64,000 nucleotides of DNA. It comes from MPNP01 sp965116235 (GTDB taxonomy: Bacteria > Pseudomonadota > Alphaproteobacteria > Rhodobacterales > Rhodobacteraceae). Under the pieces are notes generated by a model that ran no database searches, was not told the origin of the DNA, and saw nothing but the letters and a program-made list of their open reading frames with translations. The stretch's first letter is position 1; each line of letters begins with the position of its first letter. The position numbers and the translations under genes were made by a program. Below are positions 53,356-62,226 of the stretch, piece after piece. The stretch covers positions 1,302,001 to 1,366,000 of the forward strand of contig OZ220496.1 of assembly GCA_965116235.1 (NCBI GenBank), in the 5' to 3' direction.

Positions 53356-56349
53356 GTGCCTTTCGGTCGTTCCCCCAACTTTTCTGGTGGCCTGTCATCA
53401 AGACTTGCAGGATATTGCCGGGAAGCGTTTACGCCTTCTCTGAAGGACAGAGTCCCACACGAAACCGTTCTCGACAAAAGAACCTTGTGTCAAAAGGACG
53501 GAACTCTTTGTTCCATGGTTAGAATCAATGGTCCCGGCACGGTGGCCGGCCAAGTCAGCCGCGAAGAGGCAAGGATCAAAATTCACTTGGCGTTGCTGCC
53601 AATCCTCAAGGCAGGATTGCACTCAATCGAAATAAGCATCGTGCGTGACCCCAACCGCATCAAGGAAAGACTGTTTGATGAGATGCAGAGAAAACTGGTG
53701 GCATGTCAAACCCAGCAGATTGATCTGGAAGCGATGATCCGAGACCAAAACCTGAAGCATTCCGAAATATTCACTGATGAAGAGGTACTGCTTGCCCTCT
53801 ACACTCGAAGCGCTTGGACTTCAAGACCTGGCAAGTCACGTGGCAGGCTGAAGAAAGAGGAGGTGGCGGCCAGCCAGTCTTTGGATGCACTGCAAAATCA
53901 TCATGCCAGTCTGGATGCGCTTTGCCGCAATCTGCGAGTGCAAGGGCATATGGTAAGAATTTTGGACTCCATGGAATATGGAACGGTCCTTCGAAGGGGG
54001 CTCTATCCAGACCGGGATGGGTTTGCGGCAGGTGACTGTCTGCCAAGGGATGAAGGCGATGACCGGAAGCAAGAGCAGTCACTGGATTGGATGCTGTCAA
54101 CCGATAACGCGGTATTGGCCGGTCATGATTCTGTGGTTTTGGGAGATTGTCATTTTGTCGGAGTGGATGTTCATCTTGGTCCCGAAACGCTATTGCCATT
54201 TGACGACTTGATTGCGGCCATGCACGCATCAGCCAAAACCATGCCCTGGCGATGTACATTCAAGATTGATGCCTCACCCGCGAATGCATACAGACTCAAG
54301 GAGCACTTTGTCCGGCTGTTCGGGTTTACGCATCCCAATTGGAATCAAAAAATCCGAACCGCCTTCGATTTTATGAAAGAGTGGAAAGAGGGCAATGAAG
54401 TGCCGGTTCGACTTAGGATAAGCTTTGCCACTTGGGTTTCCAGAAACGAAGAACTCAGCTTGAGACAAGGCTCTGTCCTGCTGAGACGAGTTGTCGAGCA
54501 ATGGGGAAATACCGTAACGGACCAGACAAGCGGGGATCATCTGGCCACCGTTCTATCCACGATTCCCGGACTCAGCATGACCAGCACGGCAACCACCGCT
54601 TTGGCACCCCTGGAAGAGGTTCTGGAATTGACTCCCTTGAATCGGACGACAAGCCCGTGGGACAAGGGAGAAGTGTTGTTTTGCTCGGATGATGGCGTGT
54701 GCTGGCCGTATCAGAGGGGGTCTTCACTGCAGACAAACTGGCTGGAAATCATTATTGGCAACTCCGGTTCCGGCAAGTCGGTGGCCATGAACACATTCAA
54801 CCTGAATACAATACTGCATGGCTTAGATCAGCGTCGGCCTCACTTGCCCGACATTGCAATAATTGATGTCGGGAACTCCTCGCAGGGGCTCATTCGCATG
54901 CTTCAGGAGGCTTTGCCGCCAGACAGAAAAACAGAAGCACTTCACATGGAACTCAAAATGACGGCAGAGCATGCCATCAATATCTTTGACACGCCACTGG
55001 GCTTTCGCCAGCCTCTGAACCGACACCGAAGTTTTCTGGTCAGCTTCCTGTCCATAATTGCTGGCACCGACGATTCCGTGTCACAGGTCGGACTGTCCGG
55101 AATTATTGGAACGCTTGTTGACACGGCATATGCACAGTATTCGGATCGGAATTCACCAAAAAGATATTATTCCGACGCGGACTCGAAAGTTGATCAGACC
55201 TTACGAATGACAGGTTTTGATCAAGCCGGTCCTACAACGTGGTGGGAAGTTGTCGACTGGTTGCAGTTGCAAGGCCATACCGCGTTGGCTTCACGGGCTC
55301 AGACTCATGCGATGCCTGTTCTCAGCGACCTGATACTGGCATGCCATGCACCGCAGGTCTTGGATCTTTACGCTAACAGCGGCAAAACCGAAGGAGAGAC
55401 CGTGCCGTCTGTTGTCGGTCGCATCAAGCAGGCTTTGTCGGAAGCTTCAAGAGATTACCCAATACTCGCGGGTCCAACGAAGTTTGATCTTGGGTCGGCT
55501 CGGGTCGTCGCGCTGGATATTGCTCAGGTACTGATTTTTGACCGGCACGAGCGGCGCCAAAAGAATGCGGCACTCATGTTCATGTTGGCGAGCAAAGTGA
55601 CAACCGGCGCTTGGGGCATGAACGGAGATGACGTTCTTGCCTCAATCGCCAGCGGAGGACTGCCTCCGGAATACGAAGGCCATCACCTGAAACGATGCCA
55701 ACGGTCAAAAAGTTCCGTCAAGCTTTTATGTCTTGACGAGTATCACCGGGCGAGCGGGGTACCAGAAGTCAATGACCATGTTCTGCTTGAGGCACGAGAA
55801 GGGCGCAAAAGAAATATCCGAATAACCTTGGCGTCGCAATTTGCAGGTGATTTTCATCCACAATTGCTGGAGCTGGCGTCCACAATCCTGGTTTTTGGCA
55901 CTCAAACGGCCAGCGCTGTGAATGAATTGGGTCGATACGTTCCCATTCCGCCAGAATTGGTACAGAATATGACTGATGATTCCGACAAACTTGCTGACGA
56001 TGGCGTTTCGTTGGTAGGCATATTCAAAACAAAGTTGGGCATCTTTGGACAGAAGCTCAATTTGAACCTTGGACCGCACGAATTATGGGAATTTTCAACT
56101 ACAGTCGAGGACGTGGCTCTGCGAGATAGGGTATACATGCAGTTTGGCGTCGCCGCCGGTCGCCGCCGTCTGGCCGCTCACTTTCCGAGGGGTTCGGCCA
56201 GAGACAGAATTGTCAGCATGATGAACTATCGTGTCCAGCAAACGAACCACGTCGACTCCAAACATCTTGAAAGCGATGCTGTTGCCGACATCGTCAGGGA
56301 ACTGGAACTGATCGGTAACGCTTGCGGCCGGGGCGGTAGAAGTCCGTGA
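53356..56349 (+). CDS. icmB: Dot/Icm secretion ATPase IcmB (DotO)-like
   Basis: VirB4/TraU-class ATPase that energises type IVB secretion, ~997 residues, close to Legionella IcmB length. The N-terminal KDGTLCSMVRINGPG matches the family's start. Walker A IIIGNSGSGKSVAMN (~residue 466) is followed by IAIIDVGNSSQGLIRML, a feature of IcmB. The Walker B region is KLLCLDEYHRASG (~residue 790), and the late RNIRITLASQFAGDF plus STILVFGTQTAS match the VirB4-like C-terminal core. The start is GTG 53356; no better one is in frame. It normally follows icmJ directly, but is separated from it here by 20 kb, so it must have another promoter or depend on island transcription. No lesions are seen. Confidence 0.82.
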   Translation: MPFGRSPNFSGGLSSRLAGYCREAFTPSLKDRVPHETVLDKRTLCQKDGTLCSMVRINGPGTVAGQVSREEARIKIHLALLPILKAGLHSIEISIVRDPNRIKERLFDEMQRKLVACQTQQIDLEAMIRDQNLKHSEIFTDEEVLLALYTRSAWTSRPGKSRGRLKKEEVAASQSLDALQNHHASLDALCRNLRVQGHMVRILDSMEYGTVLRRGLYPDRDGFAAGDCLPRDEGDDRKQEQSLDWMLSTDNAVLAGHDSVVLGDCHFVGVDVHLGPETLLPFDDLIAAMHASAKTMPWRCTFKIDASPANAYRLKEHFVRLFGFTHPNWNQKIRTAFDFMKEWKEGNEVPVRLRISFATWVSRNEELSLRQGSVLLRRVVEQWGNTVTDQTSGDHLATVLSTIPGLSMTSTATTALAPLEEVLELTPLNRTTSPWDKGEVLFCSDDGVCWPYQRGSSLQTNWLEIIIGNSGSGKSVAMNTFNLNTILHGLDQRRPHLPDIAIIDVGNSSQGLIRMLQEALPPDRKTEALHMELKMTAEHAINIFDTPLGFRQPLNRHRSFLVSFLSIIAGTDDSVSQVGLSGIIGTLVDTAYAQYSDRNSPKRYYSDADSKVDQTLRMTGFDQAGPTTWWEVVDWLQLQGHTALASRAQTHAMPVLSDLILACHAPQVLDLYANSGKTEGETVPSVVGRIKQALSEASRDYPILAGPTKFDLGSARVVALDIAQVLIFDRHERRQKNAALMFMLASKVTTGAWGMNGDDVLASIASGGLPPEYEGHHLKRCQRSKSSVKLLCLDEYHRASGVPEVNDHVLLEAREGRKRNIRITLASQFAGDFHPQLLELASTILVFGTQTASAVNELGRYVPIPPELVQNMTDDSDKLADDGVSLVGIFKTKLGIFGQKLNLNLGPHELWEFSTTVEDVALRDRVYMQFGVAAGRRRLAAHFPRGSARDRIVSMMNYRVQQTNHVDSKHLESDAVADIVRELELIGNACGRGGRSP

Positions 56350-56371
56350 TGTAGTCTGGGCTCTTGTCCGC

Positions 56372-56827
56372 TCATTTACTCTGGCACAGGATTGTATGAA
56401 GGACGGAAATGTCGGTGTTTCTCCTTAAGAGCTGTTGCGTTTCCGGATTTCTCAGTCTTCGAGCAACACCACTCAGTGACTTCAGATAGTTGATGCTGTG
56501 TGTGTCCGGAGCGAAGATGCCAAACACCAGATCGACTGGCAAGCGGTCAAGAGATTGAAATTCTGTCGGTTGTTCCAGCCGAATGAATATGCCCATGATG
56601 GATTCAAACCTGTCCGATCGAGCATGAGGGAGGGCGATACCCTGTCCCATGCCTGTTGATGAAGCCTTTTCACGTTCAACGAGGCTTGCATAGGCAAAAT
56701 CTGGGTCGAGTCCATAAACAGCCTGAGCGGTCTCGGCAACCTTCAGCAGCACGTTATTCTTCGTGAGTCGGATATCCTTGGAAAAAAATGCAACTGCCTT
56801 CGAAGACAGGAAATCCTGAACCTCCAT
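56372..56827 (-). CDS. ptsN: PTS IIA-like nitrogen regulatory protein PtsN
   Basis: EIIA-Ntr, 151 residues, regulatory phosphoacceptor of the nitrogen PTS. The phosphorylated His lies in GMGQGIALPHARSDRF, the family signature. FIRLEQPTEFQSLDRLPVDLVFGIFAPDTHSINYLKSLSGVARRLRN matches throughout. The ATG at 56827 has GGAG at -7. It is downstream of hpf in the conserved lptA-lptB-(rpoN)-hpf-ptsN order. Confidence 0.95.
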   Translation of the reverse strand: MEVQDFLSSKAVAFFSKDIRLTKNNVLLKVAETAQAVYGLDPDFAYASLVEREKASSTGMGQGIALPHARSDRFESIMGIFIRLEQPTEFQSLDRLPVDLVFGIFAPDTHSINYLKSLSGVARRLRNPETQQLLRRNTDISVLHTILCQSK

Positions 56828-56896
56828 TAACGTTCTCCACCAATCTTCGTGCCGGCTGTCACCATGAAGGTTAGTCTCATAGCCAGGAACTGTAAT

Positions 56897-57193
56897 CTAG
56901 TGATGATCTTTTAGCTTGCGCTTGTATCGCCTTAGCTGCTTTTCCAACTTCTCGTAGGATTGCTTGAAGGATGAATAGATATCATGCGCCTCGGCGCGAG
57001 CAACTGTCGAGATTCCGGTCGAAAGATGCATGCTGACTTCACAATCGAAAGCACTTCCGTTCTTTGAAAATGTAACGCGAGCTTCGGTTGGCCGCTCGGC
57101 GTATTTGGTCTCCGCTGCCTCAATATAACTCGTGACGTGTTCCTTGAGTGCATCTCCAACATCAAGCTGCCGTCCGCTTATCGTTATGTGCAT
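56897..57193 (-). CDS. hpf: Ribosome hibernation promoting factor, short form
   Basis: Ribosome-associated HPF/YfiA domain, 98 residues: MHITISGRQLDVGDALKEHVTSYIEAAETKY, VTFSKNGSAFDCEVSMHL, and AEAHDIYSSFKQSYEKLEKQLRRYKRKLKDHH. It is of the short type; many alphaproteobacteria have a long form with a C-terminal dimerisation domain, which is absent here. GAGGG lies 7-8 bp before the ATG. rpoN, often directly upstream, is not in the 176-bp gap to lptB. Confidence 0.93.
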   Translation of the reverse strand: MHITISGRQLDVGDALKEHVTSYIEAAETKYAERPTEARVTFSKNGSAFDCEVSMHLSTGISTVARAEAHDIYSSFKQSYEKLEKQLRRYKRKLKDHH

Positions 57194-57369
57194 GACTCTA
57201 CCCTCACTATAGTTTAGCCTATGTCAATTGCGTGATTGTGTTTAGAGAGCGCTCCCCGTGGCCAATGTTCGTAGCGAACAATGGTACTGCGATACGTCCC
57301 ATTGACACTTTAGTTGAACTCCTCATGCCGGTCAAACCCTTTGTGCTTTACGGATTCGCCGGCTCTTTG

Positions 57370-58167
57370 TTAACGGGTTCGCCTCGGACTGATTGTTCCC
57401 GCGTGCTCGCCCGGAAACGCAAAATTCTCCCCCAGATAGTTTTTTCTGACAAAGTCATCCGAAACAATTTGTCGTGGAGTTCCTTGCACAACAATTCGGC
57501 CCGCAACCAGAACATACCCCTTGTCGATCATGGTGATCGTCTCGGGAATGTTGTGATCGACAATCAGGACCCCCATGTCCTCGGTGATTATGCTTTGCAC
57601 AAGTTCCTTGATCTTGTTCAGGATAATCGGGTCCAGGCCGGCAAAGGGTTCGTCCAGAATGATGACCCTTGGTTCACACGCAAGGCACCGCGCCAATTCA
57701 ACCCGTCGGGTTTCTCCACCAGACAGGCTGTGGCCCTTCGTGTGCTTGATGTGCGCGATCTCGAACTGGGCCAGCAGGGCTTCCAGACGTGCCATCCTCC
57801 TGAACCGGTCCTTGATTTTGAGTTCAAGTGCCGCCAGGATGTTTTGTTCAACGGACAATCCCAAAAAAATCGAAGGCTTTTGAGGCAGCAGGCCCAGACC
57901 TCTTCTGGCTCGCAAATACAATGGGTCGTGGGTGACATCACGGCCGTTGAGCATGACCGTTCCCGTATCCGGAGTCATGATGCCGGAAATGCAGTTGATG
58001 AAGGTGGATTTGCCCGCTCCATTAGGCCCGAACAGTCCCACAATTTCACCAGGACTGACTTGCACTGAAACTCTGTCGACGACCCGCTTGCTCTTGACAT
58101 CGACAGACAAGTCCGTGACAACAAGACACTTGTCTCGAGAATCAGCGGTTTGAGACGGATGGTTCAC
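57370..58167 (-). CDS. lptB: Lipopolysaccharide export ABC ATPase LptB
   Basis: ATPase of the LptB2FGC lipopolysaccharide extractor. Walker A GLFGPNGAGKSTFINCI, Q-loop LLPQKPSIFLGLSVEQNI, signature LSGGETRRVELARCL, Walker B VIILDEPFAGLDPI, and H-loop VLIVDHNIPETI are all present, and the sequence around the signature is LptB-like. Length is ~265; start is GTG 58167. It lies 34 bp after lptA, in one operon. Confidence 0.95.
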   Translation of the reverse strand: MNHPSQTADSRDKCLVVTDLSVDVKSKRVVDRVSVQVSPGEIVGLFGPNGAGKSTFINCISGIMTPDTGTVMLNGRDVTHDPLYLRARRGLGLLPQKPSIFLGLSVEQNILAALELKIKDRFRRMARLEALLAQFEIAHIKHTKGHSLSGGETRRVELARCLACEPRVIILDEPFAGLDPIILNKIKELVQSIITEDMGVLIVDHNIPETITMIDKGYVLVAGRIVVQGTPRQIVSDDFVRKNYLGENFAFPGEHAGTISPRRTR

Positions 58168-58201
58168 AGCCTGGACAAGCTAGCTTTCTAAAGGGGCGAC
58201 C

Positions 58202-59041
58202 CTAATCGTCCAAGGTCAGGGTAACCTGATTTCTGCCCCCGATGCGCGGATACAAGGGATGATCGACGTCCACATTGCCCTCGAGTTGAACGATGTTTTC
58301 ATCGATTCTGAATATTGCCTTGTCGGCTTCCACCCGGCCCGGCCCCTCTTCAGTTTGCTGAATCACGACAACATTCCCTCGCATGTGGATGGTTTGGTTG
58401 TTTCCATAATATTGGCCGACCCCGGCCCAGGCAACCAGATTGTCGCTAACGGCCGTAAGCTTGACATTGTTCCGGAACTCGACAATGTCGTCTGCCGTGT
58501 TGAAGAAACCCTTGTCGGACTGAACGAGAAGCGGGTTGACCTTGGTTGTGCGTTCCAGCTCAACATTTCCCATCAGTTCCATGCGTTTGGTGTCCTCAAA
58601 ATAGTGACCGGCATCAGCCGTTGTAATGACGTTCCGGCCGAGCACGGTAATGCTCAAGTTCTCTCTTAACTCAAACCAGCCGCCGTTCTCGTTCCTGTAA
58701 GTTACAGCGTTCGCCAAAACCTTGAATTCATCCTCCTGCTTGATATACATTTCGAACGGATTGGGCGCTTCGATGACTTGCAGTATAGAAGGATCCTCTT
58801 CTGAAGGTGTGACGTCGACGAAGTCGGTTATCAGGCAGTAGTCGTCCATTGCAAGCACGACATCGCCCTGAAAAAACAGCCTGCCCGTTTTTTGCTTGTA
58901 TGAAATGCTGTTGGCTGAAATTTCGGACTCCTCCTTGAGCTCGCAGTTCGGATTTGAGAATTTCTGTGCGCCCGGCGCGGATAGCGTTGCAATCAAGAAC
59001 ATCGCGGCTAGGGCCAATGGCGGATAAAAACGTGAAATCAT
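58202..59041 (-). CDS. lptA: Lipopolysaccharide transport periplasmic protein LptA
   Basis: OstA/LptA-type periplasmic bridge protein, 279 residues, with a signal peptide (MISRFYPPLALAAMFLIATLSAPGA). Two runs of beta-jellyroll text (EISANSISYKQKTGRLFFQGDVVL; VQSDKGFFNTADDIVEFRNNVKL...IHMRGNVVVIQ) make it longer than the usual ~170-200. No separate lptC is found between it and kdsD, so the extra domain might cover that role; that is inference. I chose the ATG at 59041 because AAGAAGAGA precedes it; the frame is open to 59107. Confidence 0.85.
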   Translation of the reverse strand: MISRFYPPLALAAMFLIATLSAPGAQKFSNPNCELKEESEISANSISYKQKTGRLFFQGDVVLAMDDYCLITDFVDVTPSEEDPSILQVIEAPNPFEMYIKQEDEFKVLANAVTYRNENGGWFELRENLSITVLGRNVITTADAGHYFEDTKRMELMGNVELERTTKVNPLLVQSDKGFFNTADDIVEFRNNVKLTAVSDNLVAWAGVGQYYGNNQTIHMRGNVVVIQQTEEGPGRVEADKAIFRIDENIVQLEGNVDVDHPLYPRIGGRNQVTLTLDD

Positions 59042-59203
59042 GTCTCTCTTCTTTGACGTGGATTCAGCAATGGAGCACCATGATGGCCTGTGTGGAAAGA
59101 ATTCCATGCAATGCTGGTCATGTCTTGTTACGGAAATCTTCTAAAATGTCCGACATAATATACAGGTTATGACCAATTAAATTAAGGTGGTAAAAAAACC
59201 AGT

Positions 59204-60223
59204 CTAGACAACACCGGCCCGCAGGCAGTCGTGGACATGAAGTATTCCTGACACCTTAGGCCGCGAGGAGTCATCGACGACAAACAGGCACGTGATCTGC
59301 TTTTCGTTCATGAGGGCCAGAGCCTCTTCGGCCAGAGCCTCTTGGCTTATCGAAACGGGAGAGCGGGTCATGACATCGCCAGACACGTTATCAAGCAACC
59401 CATCCATGTGTCGGCGCAAGTCACCGTCGGTGATCACGCCAAGCAGGGAGCCCTCAGGGGTCACGATACCGGCAACGCCAAACCCCTTTTGCGACATTAT
59501 GGGCAAGGTTTCACGCATGGGGGTCTGTTCGAATACAAGCGGAATGCTTTCGCCCTTGTGCATCAGCACTTTCACCTTGGCGAGCCGGGCTCCGAGCTGA
59601 CCGCCGGGGTGGAATTCTCGGAACGATTCGACCGAGAACTTCTTGTGTTTCATCAACGCGATGGCCAAGGCATCTCCGAGTGCCAGCAACATGGTCGATG
59701 AATTGCTGGGCACGACACCGGTCTGACAGGCCTCGCCGGTCCGAGGCAGAATGACACGAGCCGTCGAGCTTTGCGCGAGCGTGCTTTCGGGGTCGTTTGC
59801 CACCCCGATCAGGTCAATGGCGAAGCGCTTGGAAAAGGCAATCAAATGGGCTAGTTCTTGTGTTTCACCGGAGTTGGAGAGAACGAGCAGCACGTCATTT
59901 TGGGTCACCATCCCGAGATCGCCATGGCTGGCTTCGGCCGGATGAACAAATTGTGCCGGGCTGCCGGTCGAAGACAGAGTGGCGGCAATTTTCCGGCCAA
60001 TGTGGCCGGATTTGCCCATCCCGGAAACGATGATTCGGCCTTGGGTAGCATTCAGAAGCGTCACGGCCCGGACAAAATCGTCCCCTAGCGACTTTTCAAG
60101 CTGGATTAACGCGCCAATTTCGCTTTGAATGACAGATTTGCCGGTTGCTAGCAATTGATCTGATGACAAGGCAGCTCCTGATTTTGCCGGCTTTGAGCCG
60201 GATTGCGCGAGTTGGTCAGTGGG
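59204..60223 (-). CDS. kdsD: Arabinose-5-phosphate isomerase (KdsD/KpsF family)
   Basis: Converts ribulose 5-phosphate to arabinose 5-phosphate for Kdo synthesis. The SIS domain has IIVSGMGKSGHIGRKIAATLSSTGSPAQFVHPAEASHGDLGM and VLLVLSNSGETQELAHLI. It is followed by two CBS domains (VLMHKGESIPLV...VITDGDLRRHM; DVMTRSPVSISQEALAEEALALM). The frame is open to 60331 but that part lies inside rnd; I placed the start at TTG 60223, overlapping the rnd stop, with moderate confidence. It is the expected neighbour of the lpt genes. Confidence 0.93.
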   Translation of the reverse strand, partial: PTDQLAQSGSKPAKSGAALSSDQLLATGKSVIQSEIGALIQLEKSLGDDFVRAVTLLNATQGRIIVSGMGKSGHIGRKIAATLSSTGSPAQFVHPAEASHGDLGMVTQNDVLLVLSNSGETQELAHLIAFSKRFAIDLIGVANDPESTLAQSSTARVILPRTGEACQTGVVPSNSSTMLLALGDALAIALMKHKKFSVESFREFHPGGQLGARLAKVKVLMHKGESIPLVFEQTPMRETLPIMSQKGFGVAGIVTPEGSLLGVITDGDLRRHMDGLLDNVSGDVMTRSPVSISQEALAEEALALMNEKQITCLFVVDDSSRPKVSGILHVHDCLRAGVV

Positions 60224-60851
60224 CAAAAATGTTGCCTGTCCAGCCACGGACGTCAAGATCGACAAGCACCGGAAGTGCATCAAAGCATCGATGGGCCAGA
60301 TCCGTTCGCCCTTCACGATCAAGGCGTTCATTCAGCTTGGCCATGATTTCATGCAGGTTTTCAACGTCTGAAGCGGCGTAGCGAATCTGAGCTTGCGAAA
60401 GTTCCGGAACGGCCCAGTCAGACGATTGTTCGTCCTTCGACACCTCCTTGCCAGTCAGCTCCTGTGTCAGCGTTTTCAGGCCGTGCTGGTCCGAATTCGT
60501 CCGTGTCAGCTTCGATGCAATTTTGGTGCAATAGACTGGATAAACCCGAATGTCAAAGGCCTTGAGCAGTATGGCCATGTCCGCTCGAGCAAAATGGAAG
60601 ATCTTGACGACAGCGTTGTTCGTCAAGATCCGAGCTAAATTGGGGGCTTTCGCCTGGCCGGGCTGAATCTGAATGACCGCTATGCGTCCGTCTTGCGACT
60701 TGACCTGAACAACACACAGGCGATCTCGAAACAAATTGAGCCCCATGGTTTCGGTATCGATCGCAAGGAACTTTCCAGGTGCAAAGTCGGCTGGAAGGTC
60801 ACTTCTGTAAACTTCTGGCTGCAATCCGCCTCTCCATCGCTCCACAACCAC
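60216..60851 (-). CDS. rnd: Ribonuclease D-like 3'-5' exonuclease
   Basis: A short (~211 residues) DEDDy exonuclease domain: FLAIDTETMGLNLFRDRLCVVQV (Exo I, Asp/Glu), VVKIFHFARADMAIL (Exo II Asp) and ELSQAQIRYAASDVENLHEIM (Exo III Tyr...Asp). The HRDC domains of full-length RNase D are absent, as is common for the alphaproteobacterial version next to kdsD. The start is GTG 60851 or 60845. It overlaps kdsD and probably contributes to tRNA or structured RNA trimming. Confidence 0.9.
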   Translation of the reverse strand: MVVERWRGGLQPEVYRSDLPADFAPGKFLAIDTETMGLNLFRDRLCVVQVKSQDGRIAVIQIQPGQAKAPNLARILTNNAVVKIFHFARADMAILLKAFDIRVYPVYCTKIASKLTRTNSDQHGLKTLTQELTGKEVSKDEQSSDWAVPELSQAQIRYAASDVENLHEIMAKLNERLDREGRTDLAHRCFDALPVLVDLDVRGWTGNIFAH

Positions 60852-60916
60852 TGAGTGGATTGCCCTTTCTCAACACCACGCCAAACGAATCCGAGGATCA
60901 ATGATCACGACCCCTG

Positions 60917-61003
60917 TGGTGCCCAGAAGAGGACTCGAACCTCTACACCCTTGCGAGTACTAGCACCTGAAGCTAGCGCGTCTACCAATTCCGCCATCTG
61001 GGC
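60917..61003 (-). tRNA. tRNA-Leu (CAG)
   Basis: 87-nt class II tRNA with encoded CCA. Acceptor GCCCAGA/TCTGGGC, D-arm GGCGGAATTGGTAGACGC, anticodon arm CTAGC-TTCAGGT-GCTAG (anticodon CAG), variable arm TACTCGCAAGGGTG, T-arm AGAGGTTCGAGTCCTCT. Confidence 0.97.
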
Positions 61004-61227
61004 CCATATGAATGCCGTGATGCTACATCCTGACAGGGCTATGAATCTAGATTTTCAAAAAATTTTGACAAGATTGAGCGGATAATAATGCCATCTGACA
61101 GCAATGGGCCGATGATAAGGCAATTCATCTGATCTTTTATAGACTTTGGAAAAAAGGACTGACCGTGATATTTGTACGGGTGTGCACAGTTTCGGGATCA
61201 TTTGGATTTTTTTGACAGGATGATGGT

Positions 61228-62208
61228 GTGACCAAGATTGCAACAGTGTTTGGCGGGTCAGGATTCGTCGGGCGCTATGTGGTTCGTCGACTAGCCAATG
61301 CGGGTTGGCGTGTACGGGTTGGCGTTCGCCGCCCGAATGAAGCCATTTTTGTTCAGGTATACGGGTTTCCTGGACAGGTCATGCCAATTCTGGCAAATGT
61401 TCGATATGACGACTCGGCGGGGGAAGCGATCGCCGGGTCGAGCGCGGTCGTGAATTGCGTCGGCATCTTGAACCAGATTGGCAAGCAAAGATTTGACTCC
61501 ATTCATTTCGAGGCCGCAGAGCGGTTGGCACGGCTGTCGGCAGCACAGGGCGTGGAGAGGTTCGTACACATTTCATCCCTTGGCTCTTCCGACAGCGATG
61601 AAAGCTTTTATTCACGGTCCAAGGCCAAGGGTGAAAAGGCCGTTATGGAGCGTTTTAACCCGGCCGTCATTCTTCGGCCATCGGTCATTTTTGGCAATGA
61701 AGACGAATTCTTCAACAAGTTTGCGGCCATGGCACGCGTATCGCCGCTTTTGCCCTTGCCCGGAGCCAGCACACGGTTTCAGCCTGTTTTTGTTGATGAT
61801 GTGGCCCGAGCGGTCGAAAAAGCGGTTGTTGACGGTGTTGAGCCAGGAATCTATGATCTTGGTGGTCCCGAGGTGCTGACGCTGAAAGAACTGATTGACC
61901 GCATGCTGGCCACAATTCGGCGCAAGCGTCTTGTCCTGCCTGTGCCACCAGCCTTTTTCAGCCCTGTTGCCTGGCTGTTCGACATGTGTCAGTTTGTGAG
62001 CGGCGGATTGATTGCGAACAATCTGATCACTCGTGATCAACTCAAACAGCTGGGCAAGGACAATGTGGTGTCCGATTCCCAGTTGACGTTTGCCGATCTT
62101 GGCATCAAGCCAACCGCCTTGGCCGGCAAGTTGGAGAAATACCTCTACAGTTACCGACCCGCAGGCCAGTACACGGCCATCCATGAGTCCTCCGACCTGA
62201 TGCAGTGA
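61228..62208 (+). CDS. Complex I NDUFA9-like NAD(P)-binding protein
   Basis: Atypical short-chain dehydrogenase of the NDUFA9 subfamily, 326 residues. It starts with TKIATVFGGSGFVGRYVVRRLANAGW (NAD(P)-binding GGSGFVG) and continues with SSAVVNCVGIL, RFVHISSLGSS, SRSKAKGEKAV, AVILRPSVIFGNEDEFFNKFA and FQPVFVDDVARAVEKA. In alphaproteobacteria this protein is an accessory factor related to the complex I 39-kDa subunit. The start GTG 61228 follows ACAGGATG. It is convergent with uppP. Confidence 0.92.
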   Translation: MTKIATVFGGSGFVGRYVVRRLANAGWRVRVGVRRPNEAIFVQVYGFPGQVMPILANVRYDDSAGEAIAGSSAVVNCVGILNQIGKQRFDSIHFEAAERLARLSAAQGVERFVHISSLGSSDSDESFYSRSKAKGEKAVMERFNPAVILRPSVIFGNEDEFFNKFAAMARVSPLLPLPGASTRFQPVFVDDVARAVEKAVVDGVEPGIYDLGGPEVLTLKELIDRMLATIRRKRLVLPVPPAFFSPVAWLFDMCQFVSGGLIANNLITRDQLKQLGKDNVVSDSQLTFADLGIKPTALAGKLEKYLYSYRPAGQYTAIHESSDLMQ

Positions 62209-62226
62209 TGCGCGGGTGTTGAGCTC

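Noticed and set aside
57232..58068. 278-codon plus-strand frame
   Set aside because: Exact antisense of lptB.
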